From an uncultured Gammaproteobacteria bacterium (GTDB lineage Bacteria; Pseudomonadota; Gammaproteobacteria; Eutrophobiales; Eutrophobiaceae): a DNA stretch of 58,961 nt. How positions within the stretch are numbered: position 1 is the first letter of the stretch; every line of letters begins with the position of its first letter. The DNA is taken from assembly GCA_943788815.1 (NCBI GenBank), contig CALSRS010000002.1, positions 1-58,961 on the forward strand. The letters run 5' to 3'. Positions 1 to 8,503 of this stretch are shown piece after piece. Under the pieces are notes generated by a model. The model saw only the letters and a list, made by a program, of their open reading frames with translations, had not been told where the DNA came from and ran no database searches. Position numbers and translations under genes: made by a program.

Positions 1-843
1 GGCAAAATCTGAGTTGATCTCTTGATCTTTCAATCCATAGTTTATTGTCGCTTTCAAATAACCCAGTTTTGAACCACAATCATACCTGACCCCATCAAAT
101 CGATAGGCATAGACGGATTCAGATGCGAGCAATTGTTTAATCCCATCTGTTAACTGAATCTCACCCCCAGCACCTTCACCAATATTTTCTAATATTTCCA
201 TAATAGATCCGGACAAGATATAACGCCCCACCACTGCAAGGGTACTTGGTGCATCAACCGGCTTGGGCTTTTCAACGATATCGTCAATTTTATAGATAGA
301 ATCTGATACTGGCGTCGTACTCACTATTCCATATTTATCCGTGTCGTCTGGATCAACATTCTCAACAGCAATTAAACTTGCTTGATGGTCATTATAAACA
401 TCCACCATTTGTTTTAAGCAGCCATGAGAATTATCATCGATCATATCGTCAGGCAAAATTACTGCAAACGCATCATTACCCACAAACTGCCTGGCACATA
501 ATACTGCATGCCCCAGCCCTAGCGCCTGAGATTGGTCGGCATAATGACATTTCACATCCGATGGTATTATTGTATTTACGATTTTATGTAATTCGTGTTT
601 TTCTTTTTTCAATAAATCTTCATTTAATTGCTTGTTATTCGAATAATGTTCTCGGATGCTTGCCTTATTCTCAGAAATGACAAAAATAATTTCTTTTACC
701 CCTGCTCTGACCGCCTCCTCTGTTGCGTACTGGATAATTGGCTTGTCGACTATGGGCAACATTTCTTTAGGGACGACCTTTGTTGCAGGCAAAAATCGTG
801 TGCCCAAACCTGCAACTGGAAAGACTGCTTTTGTAATATTCAC
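1..843 (-). CDS. galU: UTP--glucose-1-phosphate uridylyltransferase (3'-truncated by window edge)
   Basis: GalU makes UDP-glucose from UTP and glucose-1-phosphate in the cytoplasm, feeding the UDP-uronic acid branch encoded further upstream in this cluster. The frame opens with GTG at 843 and directly abuts the TAA stop of the dehydratase gene (TAAGTG), so translation is probably coupled. The N-terminus reads VNITKAVFPVAGLGTRFLP, the classic nucleotidyltransferase signature of GalU. Later segments include EKP and the GGEIQLTDGI stretch typical of the family. 281 codons lie in the window; GalU is usually about 290-300 residues, so only the last few are missing off the left edge. It is the last visible gene of the minus-strand polysaccharide cluster. 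Confidence 0.93.
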   Translation of the reverse strand, partial: MNITKAVFPVAGLGTRFLPATKVVPKEMLPIVDKPIIQYATEEAVRAGVKEIIFVISENKASIREHYSNNKQLNEDLLKKEKHELHKIVNTIIPSDVKCHYADQSQALGLGHAVLCARQFVGNDAFAVILPDDMIDDNSHGCLKQMVDVYNDHQASLIAVENVDPDDTDKYGIVSTTPVSDSIYKIDDIVEKPKPVDAPSTLAVVGRYILSGSIMEILENIGEGAGGEIQLTDGIKQLLASESVYAYRFDGVRYDCGSKLGYLKATINYGLKDQEINSDFA

Positions 844-2703
844 TTAATTCACCTTCGGTAATTTAACGATATTATTCGTTTTTTTAAAATGTGGCATGTA
901 ATCTTGCAGTATCAATAACATCTCATCTTGCTGATACTTAATACTGGCGTGCTCGAGCTTATTAATTGTTTTTTGCAAGGTTTGAAGATCAACTTCCTTG
1001 TCGCGGGCCAGAAAAATCTTTTCATGCGAAGTATCTTCCATGACCTCCTCATCATAAAACAATTCTTCGCTTATTTTCTCACCTGGTCTAAGTCCAACAA
1101 CTTGAATCTCGACATTGCGATTTGCAGTACTTTTTGACAATCGAATCATTTGTTCAGCAAGATACAAAATCTTTACCGGCTTCCCCATATCAAGAACAAA
1201 TACTTCCCCTCCACGCCCCATCACGCCAGACTGAAGAATTAACTGACAGGCTTCTTGTATCGTCATAAAGTATCGACTCATTTCCGGATGAGTTACTGTT
1301 ATGGGCCCACCATTTTCAATCTGCTTCTGGAATGCCGGCACCACGCTCCCATCTGATCCGAGAACATTACCAAACCTGACTACGCTAAAGCTGGTGTTCG
1401 CAACATTTTTCGACAATGAATATAATTCACCAAGACGCTTGGTGACACCTAAAACATTGACAGGATTCACTGCCTTATCTGTAGAAATAAATATAAATTT
1501 TTCCACAGCATATTTTTCAGCCGTATTTACAAGATTCACTGTCCCAAAAATATTATTCTTAACCGCTTCTCGCACTTCATTTTCCAAGAGTGGAACATGC
1601 TTGTATGCTGCAGCATGAAATACTATTTGCGGAGCAAACTCATTAAAAATTTCCTCCAGCTTAATCTGATCACAAATATCACCAAGCACACCTCTTACAG
1701 ATATATTTGTCTCATAAGCTGAGAATTCATTTAATATACGATAGAGATTAAACTCATTTCTCTCAAAGATAATTAGTTCTTTAGGATTAAGATTTATAAT
1801 CTGCCGACATAATTCTGATCCGATAGAACCGCCTCCTCCGGTAACCATTACTTTTTTATTCACTATTCCTTTTTGAATGAGGGGCCAATCCAGTTCGACC
1901 TTGCTTCTACCCAGCAAATCATCGATAGACAGGTCTCGCAGTTCCTTGATAGACGTTTTGTTGGTCATCATTTCATTTATTTTGGGTAGTGTCCTGACAG
2001 GCAAGTCTGTCATTTCAGTGATTTTAACAATAGCCTGCATCTCCTCATCTGTTGCTGAGGGTATTGCAATAACAATCATTTCAGGGTTATGCCTGCTGAT
2101 ATATGTGGAGAGATTTGTGATCGGTCCTAGTACTCTGATGCCATGTATCTCTGATCGGAATAATTCAGGATTATCATCAATGAATCCAATAGGCAACAAA
2201 CTATCGTCTCTCAACATCTCTCTGGCAAGCATTTCACCAGCCCTGCCAGCACCTAAGATAAATATACGTTTTGCGTCGCTGTTATCAGTAAATTTCAACG
2301 ACTTGTCCTTCCAGTAACGATATCCTAATCGAGGACCTCCAAGCAGCAACATTAAAAATATTGGGTACAATAGCAAAATTGATCGTGGAACAGCTTCCAG
2401 TCTTGTAAATATAAATAGCGCCATCATTATTAACATGGCACCTAAAATTGATGCCCTGAAAATATTCCATAAATCCGGGAGACTGGCAAACCGCCAGATT
2501 CCTCTATATAAATTAAAGCGCCAGTAAACGAAGCCCTGTAAAAAAATGATTACCGGAATAGAAGACAAGCATGTCTTCATATCAGGGAATGGAAAATCCA
2601 GATTATATCTAATCCACCATGATAAAAACCAGGCTGCCACTGCCATAAATATGTCGTGGATGATTATTAATAGACGCTTAGACATTACTGGTGAATTAAT
2701 CAT
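844..2703 (-). CDS. Membrane-bound nucleotide-sugar 4,6-dehydratase, WbpM/CapD/PglF family
   Basis: Large (619 aa) dehydratase expected to convert UDP-GlcNAc to UDP-4-keto-6-deoxy-GlcNAc at the inner membrane. Four hydrophobic segments (about 11-30, 47-62, 85-100, 107-122) precede two Rossmann folds: a first with GAGRAGE (151-157) and the catalytic SDR domain with TGGGGSIGSE (about 286-296). The STDKAV motif (about 404) precedes a KR motif near 421. In WbpM the usual SDR Tyr of YxxxK is Met; here that position reads Leu (VLGVTK). The start overlaps the WbpL-like gene by 8 bp. With the two genes before it, it reproduces the wbpV-wbpL-wbpM order known from Pseudomonas aeruginosa O-antigen loci, which points to UDP-QuiNAc or UDP-FucNAc synthesis. 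The exact product is inference. Confidence 0.92.
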   Translation of the reverse strand: MINSPVMSKRLLIIIHDIFMAVAAWFLSWWIRYNLDFPFPDMKTCLSSIPVIIFLQGFVYWRFNLYRGIWRFASLPDLWNIFRASILGAMLIMMALFIFTRLEAVPRSILLLYPIFLMLLLGGPRLGYRYWKDKSLKFTDNSDAKRIFILGAGRAGEMLAREMLRDDSLLPIGFIDDNPELFRSEIHGIRVLGPITNLSTYISRHNPEMIVIAIPSATDEEMQAIVKITEMTDLPVRTLPKINEMMTNKTSIKELRDLSIDDLLGRSKVELDWPLIQKGIVNKKVMVTGGGGSIGSELCRQIINLNPKELIIFERNEFNLYRILNEFSAYETNISVRGVLGDICDQIKLEEIFNEFAPQIVFHAAAYKHVPLLENEVREAVKNNIFGTVNLVNTAEKYAVEKFIFISTDKAVNPVNVLGVTKRLGELYSLSKNVANTSFSVVRFGNVLGSDGSVVPAFQKQIENGGPITVTHPEMSRYFMTIQEACQLILQSGVMGRGGEVFVLDMGKPVKILYLAEQMIRLSKSTANRNVEIQVVGLRPGEKISEELFYDEEVMEDTSHEKIFLARDKEVDLQTLQKTINKLEHASIKYQQDEMLLILQDYMPHFKKTNNIVKLPKVN

Positions 2704-3724
2704 TATGTTCGGAATTACAATAAGCTCTATATTTTAATTGAATTAGTATCCATATTGCAGCCAGTATACCGTAACAAGCCATGACAAATAACCAGGAGTA
2801 AGGCTTAAAATAATATGACAATATTAATGCTGGCAGTATCAACAAAACATATACAGCTATTAGAAAAAACAATATGTCTTTATGACTATCCATCATTAAT
2901 ATAACTTTTTGATATGCGTGTTCTCTATGTGCCTCGTACCATTTCTTACCTAGAAAGAATCTCATCAACAAGGTTAAACTCGTGTCACACACAAAAATTG
3001 ATAATAATATCAACCATATTTCAATGAGAACGAAATTATTCACATGGCAGTAAAAAGCACATAGCCCAAATATCAAGCCTATAAAACAACTGCCCGCATC
3101 ACCCATAAAGATTTTAGCTGGGGGAAAATTATAGTAAAGAAACCCTGAAGTAGATGCCGCAATTATTATCATCAAGTAAACCAAAAAACTCACGCCGGAC
3201 AAATAAGCGATTATGCAAATTGATATACTGACGAGCATGGTATGCAATCCAGCCAAGCCATCACTACCATCCATAAAATTATATATATTTACAAGCCAGG
3301 CAATTACGATACTAAATAACAGTATAAGCATAAGCCCCATATTGTTTTCAACCGGCACTGCACTGTTTAACATACTTACACCTAATACGGCAGCAGCAAA
3401 ATAACTTATCCCTTTTGCTAGTGTTGGCAAGGTCTTAACATCATCAAGCAAGCCTGTTACAAATACCAAAATCCCGCTTGAAAAGAATGCAACTATCTCA
3501 CGATCATTTATATACTCACCTATCCATAGTGATATTAAGCCAATCAAGACTGAGATAACAATTGATATGCCACCACCCCTTGGAGTCGGTGAATCATGCA
3601 AACTTCTTGAACCTGGATGATCTAGAATATTATTTTCTGTCGCAAAATAAATTATTTTCCTGGTTAGGATCATTGACATAAAAAAAAACAAGATAAAGAT
3701 GGATGCACCGTATAACAAAGACAT
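2696..3724 (-). CDS. Undecaprenyl-phosphate sugar-1-phosphate transferase, WecA/WbpL (GT4-type) family
   Basis: Polytopic inner-membrane enzyme (342 aa, about ten hydrophobic segments) that moves a HexNAc-1-phosphate from its UDP-sugar to undecaprenyl phosphate and so starts the repeat unit. Family motifs visible in order are PTPRGGGI near the N-terminus, NFMDGSDGLAG (about 148-158; Asp-rich cytoplasmic loop), FMGDAGSC (about 204-211; catalytic Asp) and HREHAYQ (about 265-271; the His-rich loop in the WbpL-type form). It sits between the WbpV-like reductase and the WbpM-like dehydratase, so the substrate is probably UDP-QuiNAc or UDP-FucNAc rather than UDP-GlcNAc. That assignment rests on context. 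Confidence 0.92.
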   Translation of the reverse strand: MSLLYGASIFILFFFMSMILTRKIIYFATENNILDHPGSRSLHDSPTPRGGGISIVISVLIGLISLWIGEYINDREIVAFFSSGILVFVTGLLDDVKTLPTLAKGISYFAAAVLGVSMLNSAVPVENNMGLMLILLFSIVIAWLVNIYNFMDGSDGLAGLHTMLVSISICIIAYLSGVSFLVYLMIIIAASTSGFLYYNFPPAKIFMGDAGSCFIGLIFGLCAFYCHVNNFVLIEIWLILLSIFVCDTSLTLLMRFFLGKKWYEAHREHAYQKVILMMDSHKDILFFLIAVYVLLILPALILSYYFKPYSWLFVMACYGILAAIWILIQLKYRAYCNSEHND

Positions 3725-3732
3725 AGGATTAT

Positions 3733-4683
3733 TTATTTGCTATAAGTATCAAGATACCAATTGGCCGTATTCAAAAAAGCAGCAGGCATATCTACAGATG
3801 ACACCCACCCCAGATCATTTTTTAATTTTGAATCATCAATCACTAAGTTCCCGCAAAGTCGTGCAAAGTCCTTTTTTTTATTTAATGACATTGCAATTAT
3901 TTTTAACAATTTATCTGGCATGTAAAATAATCTGGGTGTTTTTTTGAAGGCATGTGACAAGTTAAAAATCAGCTCTTTAGTACTTAGATCACTGTCCTTC
4001 ACAAGGTACACTTGATTTTCACACGATTCTCGATGAATAAGACCTTCAATAATATGACACAAGTTTTCAACATAGATATAACTTCTCAAATTTATCAAGT
4101 TTGCAAATGGGAATGGATAATTAGCATCTATAATTGACAATAATTTAAGAAAATTACCTTTAACTCCCTCCCCAAAAACTAGTGGAGGTCGCAATATTAT
4201 ATATTGCATCTTGCTATTTTTGCATACGTCAACTAATGCAATCTCTCCTTCTAATTTACTACGCGCATAATCATTTTGAGGGTCAAGCACTGAGCTTTCC
4301 GTAAAATCCTGCATATGCGATTCATTACCATGTACCTGCACAGTGCTTAAATTAATAAATAACTTTACACCTTGTCGTTCTGCTGCATTAGCGACCTGCA
4401 AGGTTCCATTGACATTAAAATCATAGGTGAGATCATTTTTGCCTTTACTGGTTTGCGTCACACCAGCAAGGTGTACTACAACATCCACTCCACTAAAAAC
4501 TGAATCTTCAATAGAATTATTTCTATCATAATTGAGGCAGATGTTATTTACATTGTCCTTGGTACCCACATCACACAAAAGACGGCTGGACGCCAAAGTT
4601 AATTCATAATTTTTTGTTACCAACTGCCTGCTTAAGCACTGACCTATAAAACCATAGGCGCCAGTTATTAATATAGATTTCAT
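3733..4683 (-). CDS. NAD-dependent sugar epimerase/reductase, WbpV-like extended SDR
   Basis: 316-residue extended SDR. The N-terminus has the Rossmann glycine motif G8-x2-G11-x2-G14 (ITGAYGFIGQ), a catalytic Ser in NLSTVQVHG and the YARSK YxxxK pair near residue 138. In the WbpV family such enzymes reduce the 4-keto group of UDP-4-keto-6-deoxy-HexNAc to give UDP-QuiNAc or UDP-FucNAc. It lies 8 bp upstream of the WbpL-like transferase, and the 4,6-dehydratase that would supply its substrate follows, which supports this role. A simple 4-epimerase is the alternative; sequence alone does not separate the two. Confidence 0.85.
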   Translation of the reverse strand: MKSILITGAYGFIGQCLSRQLVTKNYELTLASSRLLCDVGTKDNVNNICLNYDRNNSIEDSVFSGVDVVVHLAGVTQTSKGKNDLTYDFNVNGTLQVANAAERQGVKLFINLSTVQVHGNESHMQDFTESSVLDPQNDYARSKLEGEIALVDVCKNSKMQYIILRPPLVFGEGVKGNFLKLLSIIDANYPFPFANLINLRSYIYVENLCHIIEGLIHRESCENQVYLVKDSDLSTKELIFNLSHAFKKTPRLFYMPDKLLKIIAMSLNKKKDFARLCGNLVIDDSKLKNDLGWVSSVDMPAAFLNTANWYLDTYSK

Positions 4684-4701
4684 CTAAATGCGCTTTCAGG
4701 T

Positions 4702-6153
4702 TTATTCATGCCGACCAAAGTCGTCATCAAACCTGACGATATCATCTTCACCAAGATAATTTCCGGACTGAACTTCTATCACCACCAGATCTGAATCTTG
4801 CTTATTTTCCAGCCTGTGTTTTTCTCCTAGTGGGATATAGGTAGATTCATTAACCTCAAGATTAAACACCTTGTCACCACATGTCACTGTCGCCGTCCCT
4901 TTTACCACCACCCAGTGTTCTGCCCTTTTATGATGCAATTGTAGTGATAGTTTTTTTCCTGGCTTAACTATCAGTTTTTTCACCTGATAGTTACTACTCA
5001 ACTCTAGAGTCTCATAACTTCCCCAGGGACGAAACACACGTTTGTGCATCACAGCTTCTGGTTTATTTTCCAGTTTTAGTTTACTTACCACTTGCTTGAC
5101 CGCCTGGGTATTATTACGATTTCCTACCAGGACTGCATCAGGCGTTTCCACTATCAGTAAATTATCACAATCGAATGTAGCAACCAATCTGTCGTGAGAC
5201 TGAATAATTGAATTTGTTGTTTCATGACTCACAACGTTACCATCAACGACATTATTGTTTACATCTTTGTTTCTAATATCAAATAACACGTCCCAGGAAC
5301 CTAAATCTGACCAACCGGCATCCATTTTAATATTAACCAGTTGATAAGCACTTTTATCTTCACATATTTTTTCCATCACTGCATAATCAATTGATTCTGC
5401 AGGACAGTCTGTGAATGAGTTATCCAAAAAACAATACCCATCACTTGCTTTACTATTTGACAGTACATTTACACATACATCATATATATCAGATCGATAA
5501 TTCTGGACAGCGTCCAACCATGAGGATGCTTTCATCATAAAAATCCCGCTATTCCAGAAATAATTTCCTGATTGCAAAAATTTTATTGCCGTTGCTTCAT
5601 CAGGTTTTTCAACAAAACTACTCAATACCTGCACTGAGTCAGCATTTTCTGACTTAACAGTTTGAATATATCCATAACCAGTTTCTGGTCCTGTGGGTAC
5701 AATTCCAAAAGTTACAAATTTACCTTGCTGCGCCTGCGACACTCCCAAGACTATTGCACGGTTAAATTCTTTACTGTCTGTTATCCGGTGATCTGCTGGC
5801 GCAATTAAAAGTACAGGGTCTTCTTTAATATATTTTAATGCGGCTATGGTTAAAGCAGGCGCCGTATTCTTGCCTGCAGGCTCAAGTATGACTTCGGTCG
5901 GTTTAACGTCAATCATTTCAGCATGATCACTAACTAAAAAACGATGAGCCTGATTACATATGAGTACAGGTGAATTGAGCTCAAAATCACCCTCTAACTC
6001 ACACATTCTAACAATCGTTTTCTGCAACAATGATTGTTCATCATCAAATGCAATAAATTGTTTTGGATATTGTTCTCTGGATAAAGGCCAAAGTCTCGTG
6101 CCTCCTCCCCCTGCGAGGATTATGGGAAGAAGAGTTGTTTGATTTAAATTCAT
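4702..6153 (-). CDS. manC: Bifunctional mannose-1-phosphate guanylyltransferase / mannose-6-phosphate isomerase (type II PMI)
   Basis: Cytoplasmic enzyme making GDP-mannose. At 483 residues it has the normal length of the AlgA/ManC/WbpW family. The N-terminal nucleotidyltransferase domain opens with GGGGTRLWPLSREQYPKQF (about 15-33) and contains FVEKP, the sugar-phosphate-binding motif. The C-terminal cupin isomerase domain starts near RPWGSYE and carries KPGKKLSLQLHHKRAEHW with metal-binding His and Glu residues. It implies that mannose, or a GDP-Man-derived sugar such as rhamnose or fucose, is part of the polymer. No phosphomannomutase (ManB) is seen in the window, so that step must be encoded elsewhere. 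It is followed 18 bp later by the WbpV-like gene. Confidence 0.95.
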   Translation of the reverse strand: MNLNQTTLLPIILAGGGGTRLWPLSREQYPKQFIAFDDEQSLLQKTIVRMCELEGDFELNSPVLICNQAHRFLVSDHAEMIDVKPTEVILEPAGKNTAPALTIAALKYIKEDPVLLIAPADHRITDSKEFNRAIVLGVSQAQQGKFVTFGIVPTGPETGYGYIQTVKSENADSVQVLSSFVEKPDEATAIKFLQSGNYFWNSGIFMMKASSWLDAVQNYRSDIYDVCVNVLSNSKASDGYCFLDNSFTDCPAESIDYAVMEKICEDKSAYQLVNIKMDAGWSDLGSWDVLFDIRNKDVNNNVVDGNVVSHETTNSIIQSHDRLVATFDCDNLLIVETPDAVLVGNRNNTQAVKQVVSKLKLENKPEAVMHKRVFRPWGSYETLELSSNYQVKKLIVKPGKKLSLQLHHKRAEHWVVVKGTATVTCGDKVFNLEVNESTYIPLGEKHRLENKQDSDLVVIEVQSGNYLGEDDIVRFDDDFGRHE

Positions 6154-6163
6154 TTAATTCCTT

Positions 6164-7291
6164 CTATTTATTCAGCATTAAATTATACAGGTCAATAGTT
6201 CGCCTATTTATAATATTCACATCGAACTTATTTTCAACCAGTGTCCTACCAGCCTTACCCATCTCGATTCTGCTGGCAGGTGAACATACTAAAGATTCCA
6301 TAGCGTCTGCAAGACTAATTGCGTCCTTTGCGTTCACTATCAATCCATTTATATTATTTGTAACTATATCCCTGCATCCAGGCACATCTGTCGTAACGAT
6401 TGCTCGCCCTACAGACGCTGCTTCAAGTAATGTTTTTGGCAAACCTTCACGATAGGAAGGCAGGCAGACTACATTTGCACTGCAAATCACATTATACATA
6501 TCATCACGGTGCCCCCACCATTCAACAAGCTGATCTTCTAACCAGCTATTTAATTCAGATTTATTAATACTACTTGGATTGCCCTCATCAACGTCTCCCA
6601 CGACAACATAACTAGCACCTGTATTTCTAGTTCTTAATATTTTACATGCCTCTATAAATTCACGAATCCCCTTGTCAACCAGTAAGCGGGAGGCAAACAT
6701 GACAATAGGAGTGTCTGTGGGTACTTCAGGGGTATATTTAAAATGACTGGTATCAACACCAGCCCCCCTTATCAATGAGTATTTTCCAGTCTTAACCAAG
6801 CCTTCATCCATAAGCAAGGTTTCATCATCTTTATTCTGAACGATAGAATAAAACTGTTCACGCTTAAATAGCAAAGATAATAAAGGAGTAATTATTTTCC
6901 TGAATATCAAAGATGACCATGATGAGGATATGAATATATATCCTAAGCCAGTATATGCATTAATCACCCTCGGCACGCCTGCAATCCACGCGCCAATAGA
7001 ACCAAGCAATATCGGTTTCAATGAAATATTATGCACCAGATCCGGTTTATATTTTTTATTAATTTCAACCAACTGCAAGATTGAACTAATTTCTTTTATA
7101 GGATTAGCGACAGATCTGGCCATCGAAATGGGAACCACTTCTATACCAATAGCTGTGATTTTATCCGTGTAATTTCCCGGATTGGTAGCAACAATCACTT
7201 TATAACCTTCTATTAATGTCTGCTCAGCCAACATTTTTCGATGAGACCAGAAATACCAGTCCTCGGTAACTAGATATAAAATACTTTTCAT
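6164..7291 (-). CDS. Glycosyltransferase family 4 (GT-B retaining)
   Basis: 375-residue GT-B enzyme. The N-terminal half resembles the Glyco_trans_4_2-type acceptor domain of O-antigen transferases (LYLVTEDWYFWSHR at the start, then DLVHNISLKPILLG). The C-terminal half has the donor-site E-x7-E motif in EGLPKTLLEA. It probably adds one sugar to the lipid-linked chain on the cytoplasmic face of the inner membrane. Donor and linkage cannot be read from sequence. It is 2 bp downstream of the next glycosyltransferase gene and 10 bp upstream of manC, so the three are probably co-transcribed. Confidence 0.87.
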   Translation of the reverse strand: MKSILYLVTEDWYFWSHRKMLAEQTLIEGYKVIVATNPGNYTDKITAIGIEVVPISMARSVANPIKEISSILQLVEINKKYKPDLVHNISLKPILLGSIGAWIAGVPRVINAYTGLGYIFISSSWSSLIFRKIITPLLSLLFKREQFYSIVQNKDDETLLMDEGLVKTGKYSLIRGAGVDTSHFKYTPEVPTDTPIVMFASRLLVDKGIREFIEACKILRTRNTGASYVVVGDVDEGNPSSINKSELNSWLEDQLVEWWGHRDDMYNVICSANVVCLPSYREGLPKTLLEAASVGRAIVTTDVPGCRDIVTNNINGLIVNAKDAISLADAMESLVCSPASRIEMGKAGRTLVENKFDVNIINRRTIDLYNLMLNK

Positions 7292-7293
7292 TT

Positions 7294-8481
7294 CTATTTT
7301 ACTTCTAAGGAATCAATGAATTTAAACAGTTGAATATAGCCGGATAGACAACTAATGGCAGTAAACTTGGCCTGCACTCTTAATCTTCCATAATCACCAT
7401 ATTCACGTCTTAACAATTCATTTTCAGACAGCCTGAGTATGGCCGAAGCCAATTGTTGGGGGCTATGAGGCTCAACAACCAGTCCAGATTTCTCATGTAT
7501 CACAGCTTCACTGTTTCCACCAACGTTGGTTACAATCATAGGTATAGCTGAGGCCATCCCTTCAAGAATTGCATTGGAAAAACTCTCCTGGTGAGATACC
7601 AGTAAACCGATATCTGATTCTGAATAAATCTCTGCAATATCATTTCTGAGTCCCAGCCAACACACGTGCTCATTGAGTTTGTATTTTGACACCAGAGTGA
7701 GAAGGTCTTTTCTGTTTTCAATACCTGCTCCTGCTACAAGCAGCATCCAGGGTTTTTTCAATGTGTCTTTTATTAATGATAATGCATGTATTAAATCAAT
7801 ATGTCCTTTGTAGGGTATTAAATTTGCAACAATAGTTAATACCAATGTATCTTCATCCAGCTTTAGTTCCTTCCTTATGCTTGAATGTGTATTGCGTACA
7901 TTAAATTCCGGCATAGTTATACCATTGTAAATTAGTCTGGTTTTTTCTGGAGAAACATTTTCTTCATGACATAACTGATCAATTACTGCCTGACTATTCC
8001 CTACAATCATAGTTACATGTTTATGCAACCAGATTTCAAACTTCCTGATTAGATAACGTTCCTGCAGGTAAACATTAAGACTACGCCGGAACATTATTGT
8101 CTTGTTATTATTACCAGCAAGCTTGGCCGAAATCATACCCAGGTAGTATGAAGAAGGCAGGTAGAAACAGATTATATCTACGGGTTCTCGATTAAACCTC
8201 AATGCTAGATAATATATCGTCGCAACCGAACCAGTTAACCTGCTAAGCACAGGTATTCGCTGAAAGAATCTGACAAATTTTGAAGGCTCATAAACAGGGA
8301 TATTTACTTGCTCTAACTGACTCGCCATTTCACCCTTTTGAGTAAGGGTAAGGACAGAAACTTGAAATCCATTTTCAGCTAAAAAAGGTAATAGTCGAAC
8401 CAGGTGAGTTTCGGCGCCACCTATATCCAGACTGCCAATTATAAATCGTATTTTAACAATTTCACTTTTAATGCTTATCAC
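7294..8481 (-). CDS. Glycosyltransferase family 4 (GT-B retaining)
   Basis: 395-residue GT-B enzyme. The N-terminal acceptor domain shows IIGSLDIGGAETHLVRLL, the GGAE/H element typical of GT4 enzymes. The C-terminal domain has SHQESFSNAILEGMASAIP with the E-x7-E donor motif, followed by VGGNSE. The start is a GTG at 8481 without a strong Shine-Dalgarno, so the exact N-terminus is uncertain by a few codons. It lies 22 bp downstream of the glycosyltransferase-methyltransferase fusion and nearly abuts the next GT4 gene. The sugar transferred is unknown. Confidence 0.87.
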   Translation of the reverse strand: MISIKSEIVKIRFIIGSLDIGGAETHLVRLLPFLAENGFQVSVLTLTQKGEMASQLEQVNIPVYEPSKFVRFFQRIPVLSRLTGSVATIYYLALRFNREPVDIICFYLPSSYYLGMISAKLAGNNNKTIMFRRSLNVYLQERYLIRKFEIWLHKHVTMIVGNSQAVIDQLCHEENVSPEKTRLIYNGITMPEFNVRNTHSSIRKELKLDEDTLVLTIVANLIPYKGHIDLIHALSLIKDTLKKPWMLLVAGAGIENRKDLLTLVSKYKLNEHVCWLGLRNDIAEIYSESDIGLLVSHQESFSNAILEGMASAIPMIVTNVGGNSEAVIHEKSGLVVEPHSPQQLASAILRLSENELLRREYGDYGRLRVQAKFTAISCLSGYIQLFKFIDSLEVK

Positions 8482-8503
8482 CCGTTATAAAATATCATTA
8501 GCA

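Noticed and set aside
378-861. Short plus-strand frames at the left edge
   Set aside because: They overlap galU on the opposite strand, whose frame has clear family motifs.
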